A DNA stretch of 64,000 nt from Candidatus Iainarchaeum sp. (GTDB taxonomy: Archaea > Iainarchaeota > Iainarchaeia > JAGGVJ01). Of the stretch, positions 16,023 to 24,803 are shown in pieces. The translations under genes and the position numbers were made by a program. Below the pieces are notes generated by a model. The model was not told the DNA's origin, did not search any database, and saw nothing but the letters and a program-made list of their open reading frames with translations. Where the stretch lies: NCBI GenBank assembly GCA_021158055.1, contig JAGGVJ010000019.1, positions 25,660 to 89,659 on the forward strand. The letters run 5' to 3'. The number at the start of each line of letters is the position of its first letter. Position 1 is the stretch's first letter.

Positions 16023-17399
16023 ATGAATGCAAAAAGAGGATTAAAAACAAAATATAGTGTAATTGTAATTGGCGGCGGTCCGGCGGGCGTTATCAGTGCA
16101 GTGACTGCAAGAAAGTATTATCCCGGCAAGAGAATTTTGTTGATAAAAAGCGTTGGCTCGGGAGTGATCCCTTGCGGGATTCCATATATGTTTACTTCAT
16201 TGAAGAAACCAGAGGATAATGCTCTTGGAAATGCCCCGCTTAAGAAAAATAATGTTGATGTGGAAGTTGATGAAGTTATCAGCATAAATGCCGGCGATAA
16301 AAAGATTCAAACAAAGTCCGGCGAAGCATTTGAATATGAAAAGCTTATCCTTGCTACAGGTTCAGAGCCGGTTATGCCTGTTATAGAAGGAAATGACAAA
16401 AAAGGTATATATTATATCCTCAAAGAAATGGATTACTTGAAAAATTTAAAGCAAGACATTCTTAAAGCCAAAAATATTGTCATTATCGGAGGCGGATTTA
16501 TAGGTGTTGAATTTGCGGATGAGCTTTCCGGGCTTAAAGGCGCGAATGTTTCTCTTGTAGAGATGATGCCTGAAATTCTGGTGAATTCATTTGATGAAGA
16601 GTTTTCAAAGTTAGCAAGAGAAAAACTGACCGAGAAAGGAGTCAATATAATTACCGGGAAAAAGGTTGTTCGATTTACCGGGAGCGAAAGAATAAAATCA
16701 GTTAAGCTTTCTGACAACAGCGAACTTGCTGCTGAAATAGTTATTTTGGGTGTAGGTGCAATCCCTAATTCTTCAATAGCCAAAAAAGAGGGTTTGGAGA
16801 TAGGGAATGGCGGCGGGATATTGGTGGATGAATATTTGAGAACATCACAACCGGATATATTTGCAGTAGGGGATTGCGCTGAGAAAAAAGATTTTTTTAC
16901 AAGGAAAAGGATTAATATTATGCTTGCCTCCACTGCGACAGCAGAAGCAAGAATTGCAGGGGCAAATTTGTATAAAATAAATCTTCTGAGAGAAAATAAA
17001 GGAACCCTTGCTCTTTGTTCAACACAGGTGGGCGATTTGAGTTTGGGTTCAGCTGGCCTGACAGAAAAAACTGCTTTGGAAGAAGGGTTTGAAATCGTTG
17101 TCGGCAATGCAGAATGCCCGGATAGGCATCCCGATGCAATGCCTGGTGCAAAAAAACTTAAAGTCAAGTTGATTTTTTCCAAGCAATCAGGGATTCTCCT
17201 TGGCGGCCAGGTTGCTGGTGGAAGTTCCGCAGGCGGGGTAGTGAATATAATTGGTCTTGCGCTTCAAAAAACAACTTCAATGACAGAGCTGGAAACTTTG
17301 CAGGTAGCGACCCACCCGAAACTTACACCTTCCCCGACAGTTTACCCGCTTATTACGGCAGCGCAGGACGCCTTAAGCAAATGCGGATTAGGAAAATGA
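16023..17399 (+). CDS. FAD/NAD(P) disulfide oxidoreductase (NADH oxidase / CoA-disulfide reductase family)
   Basis: The 458-residue flavoprotein has an FAD-binding start (VIVIGGGPAGVISA), the single redox cysteine in VIPCGIPYMF (about residue 51), the ATG motif LILATGSEPV, an NAD-binding fold (IVIIGGGFIGVEFADEL), FAVGDCAEKK and a C-terminal dimerisation domain. The one-cysteine active site is typical of NADH oxidases, CoA-disulfide reductases and NADH:rubredoxin or polysulfide reductases rather than of dithiol lipoamide dehydrogenases. It could detoxify oxygen or maintain CoA thiols. Which activity it has cannot be told from sequence. It is preceded by TATA-like sequence near 15985-16000. Confidence 0.9.
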   Translation: MNAKRGLKTKYSVIVIGGGPAGVISAVTARKYYPGKRILLIKSVGSGVIPCGIPYMFTSLKKPEDNALGNAPLKKNNVDVEVDEVISINAGDKKIQTKSGEAFEYEKLILATGSEPVMPVIEGNDKKGIYYILKEMDYLKNLKQDILKAKNIVIIGGGFIGVEFADELSGLKGANVSLVEMMPEILVNSFDEEFSKLAREKLTEKGVNIITGKKVVRFTGSERIKSVKLSDNSELAAEIVILGVGAIPNSSIAKKEGLEIGNGGGILVDEYLRTSQPDIFAVGDCAEKKDFFTRKRINIMLASTATAEARIAGANLYKINLLRENKGTLALCSTQVGDLSLGSAGLTEKTALEEGFEIVVGNAECPDRHPDAMPGAKKLKVKLIFSKQSGILLGGQVAGGSSAGGVVNIIGLALQKTTSMTELETLQVATHPKLTPSPTVYPLITAAQDALSKCGLGK

Positions 17400-17512
17400 T
17401 ATGGAAACAACTGATGATTGAGATAAAAAAATAATGCCTTAGGTAGTGGTTTATTGTATTTTATGTCTAAACTGATTTTCTATTTTTGCGGTTTTGTTTA
17501 TTTTAGGCAGTT

Positions 17513-18652
17513 TTAATTGTTTTTGCGTCGCATTTGCTCCATGTTTTTTGTTTTGTCTTTTTTGACTCGTTCTTCAAGTTTTGATAACGAGTCGCACAAT
17601 GCAATTATTAAATCCCGGTCTTCTGCAGTGCTTTTGTAAAACCCTGATTTTGTGTCAAGATGTGTTTTGACAATGTATATGCGGTCGTTGTGGATGTTGT
17701 GTTGTCTTTTTACGTGAATGCTGAAATCAATGATTTTTGTAAGGATCTCCAGTTTTTCTTCCCGGTTTTCTGCAGTTGATATCACTTTATTGATGATAAA
17801 AGGGTCTTCGTTTTTTATTCCCGAGATCTTGACTCTTATTTCGTTTCGTGTGGATTTTCTTACAAGGTAGCGAAGAATGTCTTTTGTGGTCACTATTCCG
17901 ACAAGGTTTTCCTTGTCAAGTACGACGCTGCTTGATACAGTTTTTTCTATGAATTTTTTTGCAACGTCTTGGACAGTGTCTTGCGGTGAGCAGTGACTGA
18001 CAAGTTTGCTCATGAAATCACTGACAGGCAGGGAACCGAAGTCTTCCTGTTCACCTTTTACTTCTCCGATTGTCATTTTTTCGGTTTTGAATTCCTTGTT
18101 TTTGATTATGTCAAACGCGGAAACCAGCCCTTCAACTGTTTCGTTGTTTTTTAAAACAGGAAGGTGGTGGATTGATTCTTTTTTCATTATACTGATTGCT
18201 TTTTTTATTGCGTCTGTCTGGTTCACTGTAAGCACGGGGCTGACCATTAATTCAGCAACGCTTGAATTGTCTCTTATTTCTGACACGGTTTTTACAAGGT
18301 CATATTCGGAGATTATGCTTACAAGTTCGTTTTCCCTGACCACGGGCAGACCGCGTGTATCTGAAGAAATCAACAGGGCTGCAGCGTCAATGATTCCTTT
18401 GTCAGGTGAAATTGTCGGCGAGTGCTTGACAAACCCGGTAATTTTAGTGGTGGAAGTGTCTCTTATGCTTGAATACAAAAGGTCTTTGTGGGAAATCGTG
18501 CCTTTTATTTTGTTGTCTTCAGTCACTATCAACTGGTGGATATTGTTTTTTTTCATTTCAGAAAGTGCATCTGACACGGTTTTGTCGTTTTCGATAGTTA
18601 TGGGGCTTTTCCCTGACATTGATTCTCCGACTTTTAAATCATTGAAATTCAT
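17513..18652 (-). CDS. Four-CBS-domain protein with HPF/RaiA-like C-terminal domain
   Basis: The 379-residue protein has four CBS domains at about residues 12-62, 72-126, 134-188 and 208-266 (for example KIKGTISHKDLLY, ELVSIISEYDLVK, NLVGIVTTKDILR). CBS pairs bind adenine nucleotides and sense energy state. The last 110 residues (EIRVKISGIKNE, FSIHVKRQHN, RIYIVKTHLDTKSG, TAEDRDLIIALCDSLSKLEE then VKKDKTK) follow the beta-alpha-beta3-alpha order and end pattern of ribosome hibernation factors (HPF/RaiA, S30AE fold). An energy-gated ribosome hibernation factor is an attractive reading. The HPF match is by pattern only. The start ATG 18652 lies behind AGGTGAACTGAAA. Confidence 0.75.
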   Translation of the reverse strand: MNFNDLKVGESMSGKSPITIENDKTVSDALSEMKKNNIHQLIVTEDNKIKGTISHKDLLYSSIRDTSTTKITGFVKHSPTISPDKGIIDAAALLISSDTRGLPVVRENELVSIISEYDLVKTVSEIRDNSSVAELMVSPVLTVNQTDAIKKAISIMKKESIHHLPVLKNNETVEGLVSAFDIIKNKEFKTEKMTIGEVKGEQEDFGSLPVSDFMSKLVSHCSPQDTVQDVAKKFIEKTVSSSVVLDKENLVGIVTTKDILRYLVRKSTRNEIRVKISGIKNEDPFIINKVISTAENREEKLEILTKIIDFSIHVKRQHNIHNDRIYIVKTHLDTKSGFYKSTAEDRDLIIALCDSLSKLEERVKKDKTKNMEQMRRKNN

Positions 18653-18920
18653 TTTCAGTTCACCTCAATAGTGCAAAATTATTATGTCCTTTGACAGCGT
18701 GTTGATTTCAAGAGTTTTTTGTTTGTTTAATAATTTTTATTTGTTTATTAATAAAGTGTCAACTCTTTAATTAACTTTGTCAAATAAGCAATGGGTTTGT
18801 CACGGGCTAAGTGATGTAAACAAGTAACTTATTTAATGCTGAAAGAGTTTATTTTATTGTTTTTACCTTCCCCGGTTAAAGAAGAAATATGCATGTATCT
18901 TTTGTGTTTCAGGTGAAATT

Positions 18921-21611
18921 ATGGTCAATGATTATGAAATAAAAGAAAAGCTTGAATTGCTTGAGTCCCCTGGCCAGGATGGCTTTTTTATAGGCATGAA
19001 AAAAAGCGCGGTTTCTCAAGGTGCCACGCAAACTTCTCTTTTTGTCGGAAAAACAACGGAAAGTTCGCAGGACATGGAAAAAATCAGTCTTGATTCGTCT
19101 TCCCCGCACGTTGTTTTTATCTGCGGTATGAGGGGTTCTGGAAAGTCTTATTCTCTGGGAGTGATTGCCGAAGAACTTGCGCTAAAGAACAAGAACATAG
19201 GGATAATTTTAATTGACCCCATAGGGGTTTTCTGGAGCATGAAATACCCGAACAGCGAGGAAAAAGAGATAAAGCGGCTTGCTTCCTGGGAGCTGATGCC
19301 GAAAGGTGTTGACGGGGTAAAGGTGTTTGTTCCGCTCGGGGCTTCAAAAAAAGTTCCGAAAGAAACAATCGACAGGACTTTTTCGGTTTCCCCCGCAGAG
19401 CTCACGGTTGACGAATGGTGCCTTACTTTTGGCATGGACCGGTTTTCTCCGGGCGGTTTGTTGATTGAAAAAGTGCTTGAGCGGGTAAGGGAAGGCTACA
19501 AAACAAAGACAGGCACGGCTCCTGCAAAAGGAAATTCTTACGGCATTGAAGATATGCTTTCGTGCATTGATGAAAGCGATGACATTACAAGCGCAAGAAG
19601 GGGTTATAAGCAGGAAACCAGGCGTTCGGTTATGTCAAGGCTTGAAGCGGCCAAGTCATGGGGGATTTTTTCAAGTTCCGGAACCCCTCTTAGCGAGCTT
19701 TCAAGGGAAGGCCAAATCTCGGTTGTTGACACGAGTTTTCTTGAAGAAAACGTGGCTGCTCTTCTCATAGGGATACTTGCAAAAAAAATTCTTGCTTCAA
19801 GGAAGCTTGCTGCAAGGTCAAGTGCCATGAGCCGGCTTAGCTCACTGGAAGTGAACGAGTTAATGGAGTCAGATATTCCCCCGACATGGCTTTTTTTGGA
19901 CGAAGCCCATACTTTGATTCCGAGCGGCACAGGGAAAACTGCCGCGACAGATGCATTGATTGAGTATGTCAAGCAGGGCAGGCGCCCGGGCTGTTCTCTT
20001 GTGTTTGCTACCCAGCAGCCGTCGGCAATTGACATGCATGTGCTTTCCCAGGTGGACATAATGATGGTTCACAAGTTGATTTTTGACGATGACATAAAGG
20101 CAGTTTACAAGAGGATGCCGTGCGTTATGCCTAAAGAAATCACAAAACAAAACATCATAAAGTCGCTTCCGGTTGGCATTTCGATAATCGGTGACAGGAG
20201 AGAGGAGACTTCACGTGCGTTTTTGCTTGAGATTCGCCCCAGGCTTAGCCAGCACGAGGGCCGGGACATGCAGACAGGTGAATCAACGCAGGTTCTTGGG
20301 ACAGAGGGGGTCAAAGACCTTGTTGAGACCATGCTTTTGAAAAAGCTTGAACAGTCACGGATAAGCGAGGCAAAGCTGAAAGAGTTGATTTCCACTTTGA
20401 ACAAGCGTTACAATGTGTCTTTGACTGAAAAAAAGATCATAAAAAGCCTTGTTGATTCAAAACAAGCTGTTTTTGAAGGCGGTTTCCTGATGCTTCCCGG
20501 AAAACAGCGTTTTGCATTGTCGTCTTCCGCGAAGAAAGGGGCTGTTGATGAAAATCCTTCCGGTGTTGAAAGTGAAGCTGAAGTGGACACAAAGCTAAAA
20601 TTGATTTCAAAAAAAATCAGGAAAAAAGGTTTAAGCGGAGAGCCGGATGAAAAAAATGATGGGGGTTTGGATTCAGGAAAAAATGTTGATTCTGTAAAAA
20701 CAATACTGGAAAAAGAAAACAAAAAACCGGCTTCTTTAGAAAAGAGTCTTTCTTCAGCGCTTGAAACCGTGAATTCTGCTTCAGGCAATGAATTTGATGT
20801 GGTTTCTGAAAACACTGAAATGGTATCGTTTGTAATAGGCATCTCAAAGGAAAAGGTGCGCAGGATAATTGAAAAGGTGCGCAGGAAAAAAACTTTTGGG
20901 GTTTTTGGCGATGAAGAAGAGATCGAGGAAATCGACCAGGTGTTTTTGCCTGTCTGGAAAATCCAGTTCAATCATTTCAGGGAACCGAAAAAGTTCAGGA
21001 AACTTGAGTGTTTTGTTGACGCCTTAAACGGAGAGTTCTTGTTTTACGGGGGCCCTCAAAAAGGGTTTTTTCATTCAAGCGGTTTTGCCGTGATGGCTTC
21101 CCTTAATTATAACAAGCAAAGGGTGCTTTGGCTTTTAAGCGAGAACTTAAACGGTTTATCATTCAGTCAGGGGAAAGTTGATTTGGCTGCATTGTCAGAA
21201 AAAATAGACATGAAGGAAGAGTCGTTGAAATCCGTATTGAACCAGCTCATTGAAAACGGGCTTGTGGAAAAAAACGAGGAAAAAGACGCTTATTTCCTTT
21301 CGCATGAAATATCTGTTCCGAAAGACCCTGATTCAAAAATTGTTTCAAGCCCGCAAGACATTATTTTTATGGAGACGGAGCCGGAGGGTTCTTTTGTGAA
21401 GCATCCGGAAACAAGGTCAAAGGACATCGCGCTGCACTTGAGGCAGATCTGGCCGAATGTTTCCGTGAAAAAAGTCGAGACGGTTTTCAGGCCCATGTGG
21501 AGGGTCACCCTTGACCTTCTCGGAAGGAAACGCGAGGTTTACGTGGACGCGGTCACAGGCAAAACTTACCTTGAGAAAAAGAACGTGGGGCTCAGGAAAA
21601 GAATTGAGTGA
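18921..21611 (+). CDS. HerA-like (DUF87/DUF853) ATPase with extended C-terminus
   Basis: The 896-residue protein has a HerA/FtsK-like ATPase in its first 520 residues: Walker A GMRGSGKSYSLG (about 70-81), Walker B WLFLDEAHTLIP (about 322-333), and GRRPGCSLVFATQQPSAID, the sensor region of HerA-type hexameric DNA pumps. A Lys/Glu/Ser-rich disordered linker follows (about 535-640). The tail holds two related beta-hairpin motifs, VFLPVWKIQFNHF...DALNG and VFRPMWRVTLDLL...DAVTG, either side of a winged-helix-like segment. No NurA is adjacent; the next gene is an RQC-UvrD-HRDC helicase in the same direction. The start ATG 18921 follows AGGTGAAATT. Confidence 0.85.
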   Translation: MVNDYEIKEKLELLESPGQDGFFIGMKKSAVSQGATQTSLFVGKTTESSQDMEKISLDSSSPHVVFICGMRGSGKSYSLGVIAEELALKNKNIGIILIDPIGVFWSMKYPNSEEKEIKRLASWELMPKGVDGVKVFVPLGASKKVPKETIDRTFSVSPAELTVDEWCLTFGMDRFSPGGLLIEKVLERVREGYKTKTGTAPAKGNSYGIEDMLSCIDESDDITSARRGYKQETRRSVMSRLEAAKSWGIFSSSGTPLSELSREGQISVVDTSFLEENVAALLIGILAKKILASRKLAARSSAMSRLSSLEVNELMESDIPPTWLFLDEAHTLIPSGTGKTAATDALIEYVKQGRRPGCSLVFATQQPSAIDMHVLSQVDIMMVHKLIFDDDIKAVYKRMPCVMPKEITKQNIIKSLPVGISIIGDRREETSRAFLLEIRPRLSQHEGRDMQTGESTQVLGTEGVKDLVETMLLKKLEQSRISEAKLKELISTLNKRYNVSLTEKKIIKSLVDSKQAVFEGGFLMLPGKQRFALSSSAKKGAVDENPSGVESEAEVDTKLKLISKKIRKKGLSGEPDEKNDGGLDSGKNVDSVKTILEKENKKPASLEKSLSSALETVNSASGNEFDVVSENTEMVSFVIGISKEKVRRIIEKVRRKKTFGVFGDEEEIEEIDQVFLPVWKIQFNHFREPKKFRKLECFVDALNGEFLFYGGPQKGFFHSSGFAVMASLNYNKQRVLWLLSENLNGLSFSQGKVDLAALSEKIDMKEESLKSVLNQLIENGLVEKNEEKDAYFLSHEISVPKDPDSKIVSSPQDIIFMETEPEGSFVKHPETRSKDIALHLRQIWPNVSVKKVETVFRPMWRVTLDLLGRKREVYVDAVTGKTYLEKKNVGLRKRIE

Positions 21612-21660
21612 TTTTTCCTGTGTTGTTTCGAAGACCGGCTTGCAGTTTTAAGTAAATGAC

Positions 21661-21700
21661 GGTTGAATGGATTATTTGATGGTTGAATGGATTATTTGAT
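21661..21700 (+). repeat. Perfect 20-bp tandem duplication
   Basis: GGTTGAATGGATTATTTGAT occurs at 21661-21680 and again at 21681-21700. The second copy contains the start codon (ATG 21687) of the RQC-UvrD-HRDC gene; the first copy holds an equivalent ATG in another frame, so the duplication rebuilt the initiation region. Confidence 0.9.
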
Positions 21701-23888
21701 TGTTTTAAATGCGTTGAAAGAGATTCCTTTTGGTGTCGGAAAAAATCTTTTGATAGATTTTTTGACTGGGAACAAAACCAATGCTTCAGTTGTGAAAAAC
21801 AGGCTGCACCTGAAAAAAACTTTCGGTTCCATGAGTTATGGCAAAGACGAGTTGAATGCAGTCATAGACAGCCTTATCCTGAACGGCATGATTCGGGTTG
21901 TTTCTCTTCCGGGCAACAGGTTTTGGAGAGTGCTTGAGTTGAGTTCAAGGGGAAGAAAAGAAATCCTTGAGCCGACAATGCATAAGAGGAAACTTTCCTT
22001 TAATTTTAAGGAGACAAAAACAGAAATCACTGAAAATGACAGAAAATTGTTTGAAAAATTCAGGGGATTTCTTTCCGGCTTCAACGACGAACAAAAAAAA
22101 TCCATAACATGCGGTAAAAAGCAGGTTTTGTGCATTGCGGGGCCCGGTTCCGGCAAAACCACGGTTCTTACAAAAAGAATCGAGTTTTTTGTAAAGCACT
22201 GTTGCGTGGACCCGAAACGCATTCTTGCAATCACTTTCACAAGGAAAGCAAGACAGGAGATGGAATCAAGGATTAAAGAACTGTCCGGGGATAAGGGTCT
22301 TGATTTGGCGCGTGTTGAAACGTTCAATTCTTTTTGCGAGAAGATCTTAAGGCACCACAACAATATTGTCTACAGCAGGCCTGTCAAGGTGCTCAATTAC
22401 AGGGACAGGATATCCCTTGTCAACAGGGCTCTTTCAGGCAACGGGCTGAACATGCATCAGGCCGTAAGCAATTATTTCAGCCCCGCGCAGAGAAGGGGGA
22501 AAACACAGGACCAGTTGGCAAACATATTTGTGAATGACTGTTTTTTCATAAGGGATTTTTTCAAATTCAAAAACAAGCCGATTACCGGGTCTTTTTTTGA
22601 CGTGCTGAACGCAGATCACAAGAAAACCGTGAAGATAGTTTTGACTGTCTGTCATTTTATTGAGAAAGCAATGCAAAAACAGGGCCTTCGGGATTTTGCA
22701 GACCAGCTTGTTGACACGATAGGCCTTTTTGAAAAGCACAGGGAATTGATCCCAAGCTTTGACCATGTGCTGATTGACGAGTACCACGATGTAAATTCAA
22801 CCCAGATAAAACTTGTTGATTTGTTGTCCCCCAAAAACCTGTTTTGCGTGGGGGACCCGAGGCAGTCGATTTACGGGTGGCGCGGTTCAGACATCAAGTA
22901 CATATTGAATTTTGAGGAAAAGTACCCTGACTGCGAAATAATCACCCTTAAAAAGAACTATAGGTCAACAAAACACATTGTGGATTTTATAAACACGTCA
23001 ATCAAGGGCATGGGTTTGCCTGATTTGGAATCCGTGCTCACGGGAAAAAAGGACATTTTTCTTTTGAAATGCGGTTCTGCGGAGTCAGAGTTTGATTTTG
23101 TGGCGAAAAGAATAATTGCCTCACGTGTTCCAAGAGAGGAAATATTTGTGCTTGCAAGGACAAATAAGCAACTGAACGAATTGTCCCAGGCAATGAATGT
23201 ATATGGAGTAAGTCACATTGTCAGAAGCGACGAATTAAGAAAAACCACTTATTTAAGAGAAGGGAACGTGACGCTTGCAACAATTCATGCGATAAAAGGG
23301 CTTGAAGCGGAAATGGTTTTTGTCATGGGCTGCAACGGCGCAAATTTTCCCTGCAAGGGAAGTGAGCACCCGGTAATTGAAATTTTGAACCTGAACGATT
23401 ATGACAAGGAAGAAGAGGAAAAGCGTCTTTTTTACGTTGCATTGAGCAGGGCGAAAAAGTCCATTTGTCTGACGTATTCAGGTAAAAAGCCGACGAATTT
23501 TATCACAAAAGACATGCTTGAATTGATTGGGAAAGATTCAGTTGAAAAAAATTTGGTTTCGCGCGCTAAAAAGCAAAGCGGCAAAGCAGGCAATGCGATT
23601 GCGTCGAAAGTTGTGAGAGCCGGCGGCGGAGCAGTTTCAGGTTTATATGGAAAAAAAGGCGGTGAAACAGGCCATGTTGCAAGCTTGATGAAAAGGCTTA
23701 AGGATTGGAGGCTTGCGTTAAGCAAAGAACAGGGGGTCCCTGCATTTATGGTGATGCATGACCGCACTTTGTTAAACATTGTGCAAATGAACCCGGCAAC
23801 ACTTGTTGACCTGAAAAACGTGCATGGTCTTGGCCCTGCAAAAATAGAAAAATACGGCCAGAAGATTTTAGATATTGTTAACGGTTGA
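21687..23888 (+). CDS. SF1 (UvrD/Rep-type) helicase fused to RQC and HRDC domains
   Basis: The 733-residue protein joins three parts. Residues 1-95 resemble the RQC winged helix of RecQ (FGVGKNLLIDFLTGNK, YGKDELNAVIDSLILNGMI). Residues about 125-620 are a UvrD-type core: FNDEQKKSI, Walker A AGPGSGKTTVLTKRI, AITFTRKARQEM, motif II DEYHDVNSTQ (usually DEFQDxN), GDPRQSIYGWRGSD, NYRST, TIHAIKGLEAEMVFV and LFYVALSRAKK. Residues about 660-733 look like HRDC (WRLALSKEQGVPAFMVMHD... LKNVHGLGPAKIEKYG). It should unwind DNA 3'-5'. RQC and HRDC normally belong to RecQ (SF2), here placed around an SF1 motor. It sits 75 bp after the HerA-like gene, probably cotranscribed. Confidence 0.88.
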   Translation: MDYLIVLNALKEIPFGVGKNLLIDFLTGNKTNASVVKNRLHLKKTFGSMSYGKDELNAVIDSLILNGMIRVVSLPGNRFWRVLELSSRGRKEILEPTMHKRKLSFNFKETKTEITENDRKLFEKFRGFLSGFNDEQKKSITCGKKQVLCIAGPGSGKTTVLTKRIEFFVKHCCVDPKRILAITFTRKARQEMESRIKELSGDKGLDLARVETFNSFCEKILRHHNNIVYSRPVKVLNYRDRISLVNRALSGNGLNMHQAVSNYFSPAQRRGKTQDQLANIFVNDCFFIRDFFKFKNKPITGSFFDVLNADHKKTVKIVLTVCHFIEKAMQKQGLRDFADQLVDTIGLFEKHRELIPSFDHVLIDEYHDVNSTQIKLVDLLSPKNLFCVGDPRQSIYGWRGSDIKYILNFEEKYPDCEIITLKKNYRSTKHIVDFINTSIKGMGLPDLESVLTGKKDIFLLKCGSAESEFDFVAKRIIASRVPREEIFVLARTNKQLNELSQAMNVYGVSHIVRSDELRKTTYLREGNVTLATIHAIKGLEAEMVFVMGCNGANFPCKGSEHPVIEILNLNDYDKEEEEKRLFYVALSRAKKSICLTYSGKKPTNFITKDMLELIGKDSVEKNLVSRAKKQSGKAGNAIASKVVRAGGGAVSGLYGKKGGETGHVASLMKRLKDWRLALSKEQGVPAFMVMHDRTLLNIVQMNPATLVDLKNVHGLGPAKIEKYGQKILDIVNG

Positions 23889-23974
23889 GGGAGAGAACTT
23901 TTGGAAAAGATAAATCAAATTTTTTCAAGGCGTCTCTAATCTGTAATTGTAATCTTTGATTTCTTTAATTTAGT

Positions 23975-24493
23975 TCACCATTTTTCAAAGTGAATGATTT
24001 CCTCAATTTCAGTCAGTTTTTTTGAGGTTGGTTTTGAAGCTGGGTAGCCGACAGGAATCATGCACAATGCATTAATGTGTTCCGGGATGCTTAATGTGTT
24101 TTTTACTTTTTGTTCAATTTCCGGTTCGTTGTAATCTTTTATGTAAACCCAGCATGTCCCGAGCCCGAGCGAGTTTGCGGCAAGCAATATATTTTCAGCT
24201 GCAACTGAAGTTGTTGCAATGTTTGAGGGTGAGAGATTGAGTTTGTTTGAATCAAAACAAACAACGATTACAACAGGAGCATCTTTGATAAAACTGCACC
24301 AACGGTGTGCTTCGGATAGTTTTTCTTTTGTTTCTTTGTTTCTTATTATGATAAATTCCCATGGTTGTGTATTGCAGGATGAAGGGGCGTGTATCGCACA
24401 GTCGATCAGTTCTGTGATCAATTTGTCAGGAACGTCCTTTTCCAAATAGGTGCGTATTGACCGTCTTGATTTTAAGCACTTTATTGTGTCCAT
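23975..24493 (-). CDS. Nitroreductase-family flavoprotein
   Basis: The 172-residue protein matches small FMN-dependent nitroreductases: KSRRSIRTYLEKDVP at the start (FMN phosphate contacts), HAPSSCNTQPWEFIII, a central helix AAENILLAANSLGLGTCWV and a C-terminal IPVGYP motif. It likely reduces a quinone, flavin or nitro compound with NAD(P)H as a homodimer; the physiological substrate is unknown. A tiny zinc-binding gene ends 15 bp upstream on the same strand, so the two are probably one transcript. Confidence 0.88.
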   Translation of the reverse strand: MDTIKCLKSRRSIRTYLEKDVPDKLITELIDCAIHAPSSCNTQPWEFIIIRNKETKEKLSEAHRWCSFIKDAPVVIVVCFDSNKLNLSPSNIATTSVAAENILLAANSLGLGTCWVYIKDYNEPEIEQKVKNTLSIPEHINALCMIPVGYPASKPTSKKLTEIEEIIHFEKW

Positions 24494-24508
24494 GTAATCA
24501 ATTGTTAA

Positions 24509-24649
24509 TTATTGTTTTCCGATTCTTGACATGCATCTGCTGCACAACCGCGTTTTAGGGTCAAAGCATTTTAGGCAAACTTGTGTGCCGCATGCCTGGC
24601 ATACATTCAGTTCTGCTACTGCACCGCATATTCCGCAAATCCCTTCCAT
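24509..24649 (-). CDS. 46-residue zinc-finger protein
   Basis: This short frame encodes 46 residues with eight cysteines in four CxxC-like pairs (CGICG, CQACG, CLKC, CSRC), the pattern of two B-box or treble-clef zinc sites. It starts at ATG 24649 behind GGGAGTGATT and ends 15 bp before the nitroreductase gene on the same strand. The dense, regular cysteine spacing and good ribosome site argue that it is real. A regulatory or protein-interaction role is possible; none can be assigned. Confidence 0.7.
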   Translation of the reverse strand: MEGICGICGAVAELNVCQACGTQVCLKCFDPKTRLCSRCMSRIGKQ

Positions 24650-24803
24650 AAAAAATCACTCCCAATGTTATTAATTAAAGTTCGTGTTTAAAAAACAATT
24701 GTTTAATAAATTCACTTAGATTAGTAATAGGTAATAGTTTACTGATAGATGGCAATGTATTTATGTGTATAAATTGTGGTTTATCTGACAAGAGAGTGGT
24801 TGT

